DNA from: Hyphomicrobium_A sp964622715
GTDB lineage: Bacteria; Pseudomonadota; Alphaproteobacteria; Rhizobiales; Hyphomicrobiaceae
Length of the DNA stretch: 12,034 nucleotides
Assembly (NCBI GenBank): GCA_964622715.1
Contig: CAZURR010000075.1
Coordinates: 1 to 12,034, forward strand
Reading direction: 5' to 3'
The notes beneath the pieces were generated by a model that ran no database searches, was not told the origin of the DNA, and worked only from the letters and a program-made list of their open reading frames with translations. Position numbers and translations under genes: made by a program. Within the stretch, counting starts at the first letter, position 1. Each line of letters begins with the position of its first letter. Below, piece after piece: positions 1 through 7,223 of the stretch.

Positions 1-2
1 AT

Positions 3-50
3 GCAGCGCGGCGCCGTAATCTCATGTTGAGCCTCGGCGGCGGCTACTGA
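3..50 (+). CDS. Possible 3' tail of a gene entering from the left edge
   Basis: Frame 3 is open from the window edge to a TGA at 48-50. It would encode a tail ending in LMLSLGGGY. The stretch is too short to recognise, and the other frames also close within a few codons, so this is only a plausible remnant of an upstream plus-strand gene. If real, its end lies 56 bp from the stop of cutA, which converges on it. Confidence 0.2.
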   Translation, partial: AARRRNLMLSLGGGY

Positions 51-106
51 CGCAAATCAGTCCCTTGTTTTCACACAGTGGTCAGGCAATCGCCTTTGGG
101 CGCCGG

Positions 107-439
107 CTATTTTACCGCGGTTTCAGCGGCGAGCCAGGCGAGATAGTCAGCCGAGCCGCCCTCCACGGGGATCACAAGTAGGGCGGGGTTAGAATAGGCG
201 TGGCCGCGCGTCACGTGCGCCAGCACGTCATCCACGCGTCCTTTACTTGTTTTGATGATCATGACCACTTCGCTATCGCGCTGACGCGCTCCCTCCCAGT
301 GATAAATGCTCGTCATTTCCGCGATGATGTTGACGCAGGCCGCAAGGTGCAGATCGACCAGCTGCTCGCCAGCTTTCTCGGCGGCCTGCGCTGAGGGAAA
401 CGTAGAATATATGAGAACGGGCTTGTCGTTTTCCTGCAC
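107..439 (-). CDS. cutA: CutA family divalent-cation tolerance protein
   Basis: Encodes a 110-residue CutA-like protein. Family members are small trimeric ferredoxin-like proteins, linked in E. coli to copper/divalent cation tolerance; the molecular role is still debated. Visible family features are the opening strand PVLIYSTFP, the AACVNI segment, the YHWEG core turn, the MIIKTS strand and the closing P-[AL]-LL-x-IPV-x-GG-x-x-DYLAWL stretch. I chose the GTG start at 439 because GGAGG lies at 449-453, 9 nt upstream, and the resulting length matches the family. The frame stays open upstream to an initiator at 658, but that extension lies opposite nadK and looks non-coding. The gene is divergent from nadK with 48 bp between the two starts. 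No terminator was seen downstream. Confidence 0.93.
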   Translation of the reverse strand: MQENDKPVLIYSTFPSAQAAEKAGEQLVDLHLAACVNIIAEMTSIYHWEGARQRDSEVVMIIKTSKGRVDDVLAHVTRGHAYSNPALLVIPVEGGSADYLAWLAAETAVK

Positions 440-487
440 TTGAGCCAGCCTCCACGCTTCGTCCCGCCTATTGAGCTTCCAGCCACC

Positions 488-1270
488 ATGCCAAAGACAA
501 AACAGAAATTCGAGAAAATAGCATTTGTGGCAAGCGACATGCCCCAAGCGACCGAGGCCCGCGACAGACTCGTTGCCCGTTACGGCAAAGTCGATATTGC
601 GGATGCGGACGCCATTGTCGCACTCGGCGGCGATGGCCACATGCTGCAGACTCTGCATCGGTTCATGAATGACAGTATACCCATCTATGGGATGAACCGA
701 GGCTCCGTCGGCTTCCTCATGAACGAATATCGAGAGGATGGACTATTGCAGCGCTTGGCGGAGGCCGACGTCAGCCGCATTCATCCCCTGGCCATGTTGG
801 CGTACGATCGCGCCGGAAAGGCCCACAAGGGATTAGCTATCAACGAGGTCTCGCTGTTTCGCGAGAGGCATCAAGCGGCTAAGTTCAGAATCTCCGTCGA
901 TGACACTGTGCGCATGGAAGAGTTGGTTTGCGATGGAGTCCTCGTTGCAACGCCTGCGGGATCGACCGCTTATAATCTCTCAGCACATGGCCCCATCTTG
1001 CCCATCAATGCGCCGCTGTTGGCGCTAACGCCCATCAGCCCATTTCGCCCGCGCCGCTGGCGCGGCGCGCTTCTGCCCAGCAAGGCGCGAATCTCCATCG
1101 ACGTTTTAGAAGCCGACAAACGCCCTGTCAGCGCGGTCGCCGATCATTATGAGACGCGCGGCGTCGCCCGTGTGGAGGTGGAAAAGGCTCGTAATATCGT
1201 GCTCTATTTGATGTTTGACGCCGACCACAGTCTGGACGAGCGGGTGCTAGCCGAGCAATTTCGCTATTGA
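488..1270 (+). CDS. nadK: NAD kinase
   Basis: Encodes a 260-residue ATP-NAD kinase (EC 2.7.1.23) that phosphorylates NAD+ to NADP+ in the cytoplasm. Diagnostic motifs are the GGDG nucleotide loop at residues 47-50 (in VALGGDGHMLQTLH), MNRGSVGFLMN near 69-79, the NE pair at 119-120 and the TPAGSTAYNLSAHGPI glycine-rich segment at 155-170. The short N-terminus and the RPRRWRGALLP and FRY-COOH elements match the rhizobial type. ATG 488 is preferred over an in-frame TTG at 440: it gives the usual N-terminus KFEKIAFVASD and avoids 16 unconserved residues that overlap the cutA leader. No strong Shine-Dalgarno is visible before 488. The gene faces the nitroreductase gene across 211 bp. Confidence 0.96.
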   Translation: MPKTKQKFEKIAFVASDMPQATEARDRLVARYGKVDIADADAIVALGGDGHMLQTLHRFMNDSIPIYGMNRGSVGFLMNEYREDGLLQRLAEADVSRIHPLAMLAYDRAGKAHKGLAINEVSLFRERHQAAKFRISVDDTVRMEELVCDGVLVATPAGSTAYNLSAHGPILPINAPLLALTPISPFRPRRWRGALLPSKARISIDVLEADKRPVSAVADHYETRGVARVEVEKARNIVLYLMFDADHSLDERVLAEQFRY

Positions 1271-1481
1271 AGCGGCAACCCACGCGAAAGCTCGCATCAG
1301 CTGCTGCCACATCTCAAACGTACCAGAATGGCTACACTCTATAACGAGACCGGCCCAGACGAACGCGACGTACGCTCCTCAGATGAGCGAGGGATGAAAA
1401 CTTGTTCCTCCAAGGTCGCTGCCTGGATGGGCGACCGACCTCCGCAGGATAGACAGATCGACCGGGCCAACGGCTACCTTT
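1271..1481. other. Intergenic region between the convergent nadK and nitroreductase genes
   Basis: These 211 bp lie between two convergent stops. The only structure seen is a 6-bp inverted repeat, GGTCGC (1414-1419) and GCGACC (1431-1436), with an 11-nt loop. No T-run follows on either strand, so it is not a classical intrinsic terminator. A plus-strand reading frame from 1328 runs into the antisense of the nitroreductase gene and has no recognisable product. Confidence 0.4.
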
Positions 1482-2057
1482 TCAATCCTGCCAGCGGGTC
1501 ACGATGTCGGACAAAGCAGGCCGCTCGCGTTCACCCGACGTCTCGACAGGCGTTCCTATATAGATAAAGCCCGCGACCCTCTCGTTGTCGGCAAGGCGCA
1601 ATGCCACACGCACTTGAGGGTCATAGGCTATCCACTCGGTTATCCAGGACGTGCCGTAACCCATGGCATTCGCGGCGAGACAAAGATTGAAGCAGGCCGC
1701 GCCCGCGGACAGGACCTGCTCCCACTCCGGCGCGCTCCGATGTTCGACAACGCGTGAGATGGCCGCAATGACGAGCGGCGCACGAGTCAGCCGTCCGCGC
1801 TCCATTGCAAGACGCAACGGCGACGGGGCCTCTTTCTCCACCGCGATGCAGGCTTGCGCAATAAACTCTCCAATGCGCGCACGTGCATCCCCCTCGAAGA
1901 CGATGAACCGCCACGGGGTCAGTTTTTTGTGGTCGGGAACGCGGGCAGCAATTGTCAAAATAGTCTCAAGCTCAGCCGGACTCGGCCCAGGAGTTGCGAG
2001 CTTATCGGGCTTGACTGAGCGCCGCGTCGAAAGTAGCTCGAGTACGGGATTGTCCAT
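1482..2057 (-). CDS. Nitroreductase family protein (YdjA-like)
   Basis: Encodes a 191-residue FMN-dependent nitroreductase-fold oxidoreductase of the small YdjA type, usually dimeric and NAD(P)H-dependent; the physiological substrate is unknown. Family features are the N-terminal LLSTRRSVKP (residues 8-17), whose Arg-Arg-Ser contacts the FMN phosphate, AARVPDHKKLTPWRF (37-51), the SAGAACFNLCLAANAMGYGTSWIT segment (117-140), and GFIYIGTP near the C-terminus (163-170). The ATG at 2057 is used because the protein then begins at MDNPVLELLSTRRS, the normal family start. An ATG at 2123 would add 22 unconserved residues, and only a weak GAG precedes 2057. The gene is divergent from the VWA gene across 162 bp and converges on nadK. 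Confidence 0.9.
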   Translation of the reverse strand: MDNPVLELLSTRRSVKPDKLATPGPSPAELETILTIAARVPDHKKLTPWRFIVFEGDARARIGEFIAQACIAVEKEAPSPLRLAMERGRLTRAPLVIAAISRVVEHRSAPEWEQVLSAGAACFNLCLAANAMGYGTSWITEWIAYDPQVRVALRLADNERVAGFIYIGTPVETSGERERPALSDIVTRWQD

Positions 2058-2219
2058 GAGTTTACTCGTAGCGGGAAGCTCGCCGCCTGCGCTAGCCCAA
2101 ATTCGCTGTGGGCTCAATGCCAAAGGAGCCCATAATATGCCGCCATAATTGTCACTCAGACAGTTATGCTAGACTGCCTTGAACGCGATACGAACCAGCC
2201 TTAGAATCACGGAAACCGC
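2058..2219. promoter_or_regulatory. Divergent intergenic region, nitroreductase / VWA operon
   Basis: These 162 bp must hold the promoters of both the nitroreductase gene (leftward) and the VWA gene (rightward). The region turns AT-rich around 2130-2170. A TTGTCA at 2149-2154 (5 of 6 to the -35 consensus) is followed by TAGACT at 2170-2175 with a 15-bp spacer, so a rightward promoter is possible but poorly spaced. A short TGTC-ACTCA-GACA dyad overlaps that -35. Nothing here is strong enough for a firm call. Confidence 0.25.
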
Positions 2220-4208
2220 ATGCGCAAACACTTGCTCCCCCTTGCTTCAAGACTTCTGCTTGTCGCGGTATTCAGCTCCGGTGGCGTGGCTATCACGCAT
2301 GCCGCCGATGACGCACCAACCGCCATGATCCTCCTCGACGGGTCCGGCTCCATGTGGGGCCGGATGGGCGGTGACAAGAGGGCGAAGTTTGATGTTGTGC
2401 GTGACGTATTGAACAAGGTGCTTCCACGCATCAAGCCGGAGGTCCGACTGGGGTTGGTGTCTTTTGGGCACCGCCGCAAGTCTAACTGTCGAGATGCGGA
2501 GGTCATCGTGCCGCCCGCCGCCGACAACGTGGAACAAGTCATCGAGCCACTCAACAAATTGAGCGCCACGGGCAAAGGGCCGCTGGTATTAGGCTTGCTC
2601 GAGGCGACCGAAGCTGTGGGCAATTCGACCCCGGCTAACATAATTCTCATTCATGACGACGTCGACAATTGCGGACAAGACGTCTGCTTGGTTGCCAGCG
2701 CGATAGCGAAGTCAAACCCAAAGCTCGCCGTACACGTGGTCGGCATTGGATTGGAGAGGTCAAAAGCCAACGCAATGCACTGCCTGCCCAAGCTTACGGG
2801 CGGCAAACACTACAACGCGCCCGACACAAAGGGGCTGACCTCCGCACTCAATCAGATCATCAAGCTTGCCCACCTGGAAAAGGGGGCCGAAGCAACCACC
2901 GCCGACACGAATACGCCTGGCGCTCCTTCGTTGGCCCCAACGGCCATAGATGGTCCTGGCCTCTATTTGACGGCCACGCTAAAACCAAACGGCGACCCGC
3001 TTCAAAATCCCGTGCAATGGCGCGTGACAAAAGCCGGCGAGGACGGCGACTTAATCCGCCAGGCGACAGCACCGGCGCTAACCGAGAACCTGCCTCCAGG
3101 TGCCTACGATGTTGAGGCGAAGCTCGGTCTTGCTACCGTTCGCCAGCCCATCGAGGTCAAAGCCGACGCGCCAACCCCTGCTCGCATCAATTTGAACGCG
3201 GGCGTCCTCAAGATGGTGGCGCGTGCGGCGAGAGATGCGCGGCCATTGGCTGGTCCGGTCTTTACGGTGACCGCCAAAGACAACGCCCGCAAGGATAAGA
3301 CGCCCGTGCCACTGTGGATCGGCCGTCAGTCGCAGCCGGAAATCGTGCTCCCCGAGGGCGACTACATTGTTCGCGCGCAGGACGGCCCCTCCTACCAGGA
3401 GCAGACCGTAAAGGTTGTACCGGGTGCCGCCACCACATTCGATGCCGCACTTGCAACCGGCCGCCTGAAACTGTCGGCATCGCGCGGAAGGAGCAGTGTC
3501 AAACCGATGAGCGATGGCATCACCTTTCTCGTCTATGAGGACGACCCGGAATCGCCCAAAGGACGCAAGGAAGTCGCTCGTTCTGCGGCACCTTCACCTA
3601 CATTTACGCTGCCTGCTGGAACCTATTACATCACCGCGCGAACGGCGGCTGCCGAAGTGCGCCAGCAAATTGCCCTTGGACCGGGTGAATTCGTCACGCG
3701 TATCCTGCCGCTCGACCTTTCGCGCGTAAAGCTCTCCGCCAAACTCGACGACGCGCCTCCTCCGGCAAACATGCCAATTGTCTACGAAGTAATGCGCCTC
3801 GATGGCGATCCGCGCGAAATCGCTCGCACCATTGCAAGCAACCCTGAGTTTGAGCTCTCACCGGGCCGTTACCGGTTCGAGGCGCTTCTGGGCGCTATGA
3901 ATGTGAAAGCATCCCAGGAGCTCACGCTCACCGCCGGGCAATCGCATGACATCAAACTGAAGCTCCAGGCTGGGCGCGTCACGTTCAAGCTGGGCGGCAA
4001 CCAATCTGGTTTTGGGACCGGCGATGTATTCTGGGAGATCAAAGACGGCAATCAGCGTACCATTTTGCGCACGAGCCGCCCTCAGCCCAGCGCTTTTCTG
4101 GCCCCGGGGCGCTATGTCGTCGAATCGGAAACCCGCAACCAGCGGTTCCGAACGGCCTTCGAGCTGAAGGCTGGAGAAGACCGAACGCTGACGGTTGAGC
4201 GGCAATAA
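2220..4208 (+). CDS. Exported VWA-domain protein with five C-terminal beta-repeats
   Basis: Encodes a 662-residue secreted or periplasmic protein of unknown function. Residues 1-28 form a signal peptide (hydrophobic LLLVAVF core, cut near THA-AD). Residues 34-215 are a von Willebrand A domain: the strand AMILLDGSGSMWGRM supplies the metal-ion site D40-x-S42-x-S44, and IILIHDDVDNC (141-151) the later acidic strand. The usual MIDAS threonine position reads GKGPL (118-122), a glycine instead of threonine. Cys90, 151, 156 and 188 could form disulfides in the periplasm. After a Thr/Pro/Ala linker (about 222-245) come five repeats of about 85 residues, near 247-325, 329-413, 415-499, 502-585 and 586-662. 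Each has a first strand, a [WY]-x-[VI]-like middle strand, a L-x-PG-x-Y turn-strand and a final strand ending in x-AG. It is probably co-transcribed with the downstream gene, whose product has the same repeats. Family placement is secure for the VWA part; the function is not known. Confidence 0.88.
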   Translation: MRKHLLPLASRLLLVAVFSSGGVAITHAADDAPTAMILLDGSGSMWGRMGGDKRAKFDVVRDVLNKVLPRIKPEVRLGLVSFGHRRKSNCRDAEVIVPPAADNVEQVIEPLNKLSATGKGPLVLGLLEATEAVGNSTPANIILIHDDVDNCGQDVCLVASAIAKSNPKLAVHVVGIGLERSKANAMHCLPKLTGGKHYNAPDTKGLTSALNQIIKLAHLEKGAEATTADTNTPGAPSLAPTAIDGPGLYLTATLKPNGDPLQNPVQWRVTKAGEDGDLIRQATAPALTENLPPGAYDVEAKLGLATVRQPIEVKADAPTPARINLNAGVLKMVARAARDARPLAGPVFTVTAKDNARKDKTPVPLWIGRQSQPEIVLPEGDYIVRAQDGPSYQEQTVKVVPGAATTFDAALATGRLKLSASRGRSSVKPMSDGITFLVYEDDPESPKGRKEVARSAAPSPTFTLPAGTYYITARTAAAEVRQQIALGPGEFVTRILPLDLSRVKLSAKLDDAPPPANMPIVYEVMRLDGDPREIARTIASNPEFELSPGRYRFEALLGAMNVKASQELTLTAGQSHDIKLKLQAGRVTFKLGGNQSGFGTGDVFWEIKDGNQRTILRTSRPQPSAFLAPGRYVVESETRNQRFRTAFELKAGEDRTLTVERQ

Positions 4209-4316
4209 CGGGACATTGGCTCGTTCCGCCCGTCGCAGCCATATTTCGACCATTCTCCTAAGCCGTTCTCGGCAGATGCATATCACTGGCGACGTGGGGC
4301 CTCAGGTGGGACAGTG

Positions 4317-5339
4317 ATGGCGAGAAACACAAGGACTATGAGTTTGCCGCTCTTGGCACGCATTGTCGTGGCGGCGGCGTTCGTGCTCGGACTGCTCATG
4401 CCCACATACGCACAGCAGCCGGACAACTGGCGCGCTGACGTTGAATTGCGCGGAGCTTTTCCCGCACTGCCCGGCGACGATACAGCTCCGCCCAAGAACT
4501 CCTCGCCCAACAACTCGTCACCCACCAATACGACGGTCATTCCACGTACTCTGAATGATCCTTCTGCGCAGTCGGGAACGGCTAGCGGCCTTAAGCTCAT
4601 CGCCCTGCTTACTGCCGACGGCCAGCGCATTGACAGCGGTATCGTCTGGCGCGTCTACGACAACGCCAATGCGCCCAACCAAAGAAGCAATCTTTTGAAG
4701 ACCGAGCACGCTGCGAGCCCAACCCTCAAGCTCGCGCCCGGCGAATATATCGTCAATGCCGCATTTGGCCGTGCTCACCTAACACGAAAAATCACGGTAA
4801 AAAGCGGCACCACCGCGACAGAGCAGTTTGTCCTCAATGCCGGCGGCTTACGCGTAAAGGCCCTCGTTGAGGGTGCAGCGCCAGTGCCAAATTCCGTCAC
4901 CTACGACATTTACTCCGACGAACGCGATCAGTTCGGTAAGCGTGCCAAGATCATGAGCCGAGCGAAGACGGATCTCATCATGCGTCTTAACGCGGGCATC
5001 TATCATATCGTCTCGACCTATGGGGACGCCAACGCGACAATGGAGGCCGACGTCACTGTCGAAGCCGGCAAACTCACCGAGGCCACTGTATCGCATGCAG
5101 CAGCCCGCGTTACCTTCAAGCTCGTGATGCGAGAGGGTGGCGAGGCGCTACCCGACACGCAGTGGACGGTTCAGACAACCGAGGGGCAAGTCATCAAGCG
5201 GAGCGTGGGTGCCTTGCCGACCCACATCCTCGCGCCAGGAACCTACACCATCATAGCCAGATCTGGGACACGCGCCTTCAAGAGAGATTTCACACTGGCG
5301 AGCGGGGAAACTATCCAAGTCGAAGTGCTGATGAGATAG
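4317..5339 (+). CDS. Exported protein with three repeats shared with the upstream VWA protein
   Basis: Encodes a 340-residue protein that I do not recognise by name. Residues 1-32 are a signal peptide (IVVAAAFVLGLLM core, cut near TYA-QQ). Residues 52-90 are a low-complexity Pro/Asn/Ser/Thr linker. Three repeats follow, near 91-175, 177-260 and 263-340, each with the L-x-[PA]-G-x-Y strand and a closing x-SG or x-AG turn. The last copy aligns with the last copy of the upstream VWA protein: both have [A]-x-RVTFKL at the start, W-[EK/T]-[IV] in the middle and LAPG-[RT]-Y before the final strands. ATG 4317 is preferred, with AGGTGGG at 4304-4310; a GTG directly before it (4314) is the alternative. 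The gene lies 108 bp after the VWA gene on the same strand, so an operon is likely. A periplasmic or surface partner of the VWA protein is an inference. Confidence 0.82.
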   Translation: MARNTRTMSLPLLARIVVAAAFVLGLLMPTYAQQPDNWRADVELRGAFPALPGDDTAPPKNSSPNNSSPTNTTVIPRTLNDPSAQSGTASGLKLIALLTADGQRIDSGIVWRVYDNANAPNQRSNLLKTEHAASPTLKLAPGEYIVNAAFGRAHLTRKITVKSGTTATEQFVLNAGGLRVKALVEGAAPVPNSVTYDIYSDERDQFGKRAKIMSRAKTDLIMRLNAGIYHIVSTYGDANATMEADVTVEAGKLTEATVSHAAARVTFKLVMREGGEALPDTQWTVQTTEGQVIKRSVGALPTHILAPGTYTIIARSGTRAFKRDFTLASGETIQVEVLMR

Positions 5340-5350
5340 GCAGCGCTGCC
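5339..5350. repeat. 12-bp perfect palindrome between convergent genes
   Basis: GGCAGCGCTGCC is fully self-complementary. It overlaps the last base of the rightward repeat-protein gene and lies 12 bp beyond the end of the leftward TPR gene. As RNA it could form only a 4-bp stem with a 4-nt loop, and no U-run follows, so a terminator role is weak. It may be chance in GC-rich DNA. Confidence 0.3.
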
Positions 5351-5362
5351 AGTTCGCGCGGT

Positions 5363-5902
5363 TTAGAAGTCGGTCAACACCCAATCGGTCGGACACCCGT
5401 TGCGCAGCATGCGCGCCTCGACGGCCTCATGGTCGACGTGTTGTTTCAATTCAACGAAGATTGCTCGCGCAGTCTGCCAATGCTCACAAGCGGTGGTGAG
5501 ATCGCCTTCTGTATGCGCCAGATCACCGAGTGTCACGCGGGCTTGAGCGTGGACTTGCCCCTGGCCGGCTGTCTCAGCACTACGAATGCTCATTCGCAAC
5601 AGCTCCTGGGCCTTGGCCGTCTCACCAGTTTCGATCGTGCGGTGCGCCAGGACATAGTAGAGGCTCGGTAGCTGATCTTGCTGCCCTCTGGTTTTTGCCT
5701 CGCGAATGGCCCTCTCAACAGCAGGCGTATCAAGATCAGCTATGGCATCAATCGGACTCCGCGGCTGACGCTTGGGCTCGCCCGGAGGTTTTTTGCGGCG
5801 ACGCCGCTGGGCCGCAAGAATGACCAACAGCGCCACCACGGCCAGTCCCGCGGCGCAAACGAGTATCCAGGCAGGCCCCACCTGCGCAAGCACCTCCCCC
5901 AT
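5363..5902 (-). CDS. Membrane-anchored TPR-like protein
   Basis: Encodes a 179-residue protein with one N-terminal transmembrane helix (residues 11-30). The RRRRKK cluster at 33-38 predicts a cytoplasmic C-terminus. After a Pro/Arg linker, residues about 55-155 form helical hairpins of TPR type, with units near 78-112 (LYYVLAHRTIETGETAKAQE) and 116-150 (AQARVTLGDLAHTEGDLTTA). The tail PTDWVLTDF is distinctive, and I believe it is conserved in rhizobial homologues, although I could not check. The likely role is a protein-interaction scaffold at the inner membrane; the partner is unknown. ATG 5902 has no good Shine-Dalgarno. GGGGGAGG within the first codons could instead serve the in-frame GTG at 5881, which would remove seven residues. 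The gene lies 76 bp downstream of the binding-protein gene on the same strand and converges on the repeat-protein gene with a 23-bp gap. Confidence 0.78.
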   Translation of the reverse strand: MGEVLAQVGPAWILVCAAGLAVVALLVILAAQRRRRKKPPGEPKRQPRSPIDAIADLDTPAVERAIREAKTRGQQDQLPSLYYVLAHRTIETGETAKAQELLRMSIRSAETAGQGQVHAQARVTLGDLAHTEGDLTTACEHWQTARAIFVELKQHVDHEAVEARMLRNGCPTDWVLTDF

Positions 5903-5978
5903 GACTTTGCCCCATAATTAATTCGGCCTGTGCGGCTTAGCGGACTCGCATAGAATTGTCGCGCACTGGTTCAACACA

Positions 5979-7019
5979 TTATCGGAAGGGCATAGAGTAC
6001 ATGAGTCCGCCACTGGTCCACAGACCGTTGAGGCCGCGCTTCATCTTCATTGGCGACTCTGCGCCCACGGATTTTTCGTAAACCTCGCCATAGTTGCCGA
6101 CGTTTTTCACGATCTGATAGGCCCAATCGCGCGTCAAGCCCAGCGCCTGGCCGAGATTGGCCTCTAGCCCCAGGAATCGGCGCACTTGGGGAACCGTAGA
6201 GGTACGCTTGGCGTCAACGTTGGTGCTACTTAGTCCCAGCTCCTCGGCCGCGACGAGCGCCATGAGAGTCCAACGCACCACCCCAAACCACTGCTCGTCA
6301 TCATCGCGAACGGCCGGTCCCAATGGCTCTTTTGTAATGAGCTCTGGCAAGATGATGTGATCATCAGGTTTTGGAAGCTTGCTGCGCACGAGCGCCAATG
6401 CGGTGATGTCCCCAGTCAACACGGTACAACTCCCCGCAGTGTAATTCATCACGAGGTCGTCCCAATTGGCTTTGGTGACCTTGTGAAAAGGCATGCCCTT
6501 TGCGCCGAAGAATTCTGCAACGGCCTGCTCTCCCGCAGCGCCCGGCAGAGCGCACACGGAAGCCCCGGAAAGCTCAAGCACGCTCGTCAATGCGTTGCCA
6601 CGGTGCACGAGGAACCCCTGGCCATCGTAGAATAATACGCCGGCAAAATGCGCACCAAGCTCGGTGTCGCGGCTGAGTGTCCAGGCTGTGGCGTGCGCCA
6701 GCACGTCCACCTCACCCGACTGGAGCGATTTGAAGCCATCATTTGACCTCAGCGGCCAAAACTTGACGGCGTCCCTCTTACCGAAAATGGCCGCGGCCAG
6801 CGCAGAACAAAACTCCACATCAATACCGTTGCGCCGACGCTCCTCGTCGATCTGCGAAAATCCCGGCTGATCCTGACCAACGCCACATAAAACGTGACCA
6901 CGCGATCGAATTGTCTCAAGCGTCGTCGCATCGGCACTGTACGCTCCAATCAATGATAGGAGCGTACCCAGCCCAATGGTCGCGGCAATGGAGCGGCGGG
7001 TGTGCGGAGGTGTTATCAT
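5979..7019 (-). CDS. AapJ-like amino-acid ABC transporter substrate-binding protein (orphan)
   Basis: Encodes a 346-residue periplasmic solute-binding protein of the general L-amino-acid (AapJ/BztA) type. A signal peptide covers residues 1-31, after which TLETIRSRGHVLCGVGQDQPGFS opens lobe I. Typical family segments follow: GIDVEFCSALAAAIFG (65-80), SGEVDVL (101-107), TWTLSRD-like AWTLSRD (112-118), YDGQGFLV (131-138), ELSGASVC (149-156), LPELITKEPLGPAVR (224-238) and VKNVGNYGEVYE (304-315). Two pocket regions differ from AapJ: the usual SRNTTWT reads AHATAWT, and GTTTE after the conserved Cys reads GAAGE. The ligand may therefore not be a general amino acid. No permease or ATPase gene lies nearby. 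ATG 7019 gives a normal signal peptide; an upstream ATG at 7061 would add 14 residues before it. It may be co-transcribed with the TPR gene. Confidence 0.9.
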   Translation of the reverse strand: MITPPHTRRSIAATIGLGTLLSLIGAYSADATTLETIRSRGHVLCGVGQDQPGFSQIDEERRRNGIDVEFCSALAAAIFGKRDAVKFWPLRSNDGFKSLQSGEVDVLAHATAWTLSRDTELGAHFAGVLFYDGQGFLVHRGNALTSVLELSGASVCALPGAAGEQAVAEFFGAKGMPFHKVTKANWDDLVMNYTAGSCTVLTGDITALALVRSKLPKPDDHIILPELITKEPLGPAVRDDDEQWFGVVRWTLMALVAAEELGLSSTNVDAKRTSTVPQVRRFLGLEANLGQALGLTRDWAYQIVKNVGNYGEVYEKSVGAESPMKMKRGLNGLWTSGGLMYSMPFR

Positions 7020-7095
7020 CACGTTGCGTTTCAGTGTGGGGCGGCAGCCACGAAGGTGCAAGGGACAGGATGCTGCGGCAAATCGGAGGGCAATT

Positions 7096-7112
7096 GAGGA
7101 GGCGCCCCGGTG
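7096..7112 (+). promoter_or_regulatory. Strong Shine-Dalgarno before an in-frame GTG upstream of metC
   Basis: GAGGAGG at 7096-7102 precedes GTG 7110 by 7 nt. That GTG is in frame with metC and open through to it. It would add 38 residues to MetC. The signal is stronger than the AGGA at 7212-7215 in front of the ATG at 7224, so the metC start is genuinely ambiguous at sequence level. Confidence 0.4.
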
Positions 7113-7150
7113 AATGGCGCCACCCGCACAAATCCCCCGTTATTGGCCGG

Positions 7151-7168
7151 CGGTCAAGGTCTTGACCG
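7151..7168. promoter_or_regulatory. 18-bp perfect dyad in the leader of metC
   Basis: CGGTCAAG-GT-CTTGACCG is a perfect 8-2-8 inverted repeat ending 55 bp before the metC ATG. It lies in the 204-bp divergent region between the binding-protein gene and metC. The length and tight centre fit a transcription-factor operator better than a terminator, since no T-run follows. Each strand carries TTGACC within the dyad, which resembles a -35 element, but no good -10 was seen at standard spacing. The regulator is unknown. Confidence 0.45.
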
Positions 7169-7223
7169 GGCGCAAAAGTTGCTTCACACGGGGCGGCTTA
7201 CTGCGGCGATCAGGATCCGCTCG

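Noticed and set aside
440..487. TTG at 440 as the nadK start
   Set aside because: It adds 16 unconserved residues and has no better ribosome-binding sequence; the conserved protein begins at ATG 488.
479..490. gccaccatg before nadK, resembling a eukaryotic Kozak context
   Set aside because: All genes here are clearly bacterial; this is a chance match.
440..658. N-terminal extension of CutA to an upstream initiator at 658
   Set aside because: It would add 73 residues with no CutA resemblance, lying fully opposite nadK. The GTG at 439 has a good ribosome-binding sequence and gives a normal family length.
1420..1445. Stretch resembling part of eukaryotic 5S rRNA (ctggatgggcgaccg)
   Set aside because: The match is short and isolated, with no 5S arms around it and no rRNA operon context.
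1328..1567. 79-codon plus-strand frame after nadK
   Set aside because: It runs antisense into the nitroreductase gene, has low-information composition and resembles no known family.
3858..4286. 142-codon minus-strand frame within the VWA gene
   Set aside because: It is an antisense shadow of a well-supported gene, Arg-rich and without domain features; high GC makes such frames common.
7020..7223. SAM-type riboswitch upstream of metC
   Set aside because: I could not match the conserved SAM-II or other SAM core sequences; the dyad is better explained as an operator or simple hairpin.
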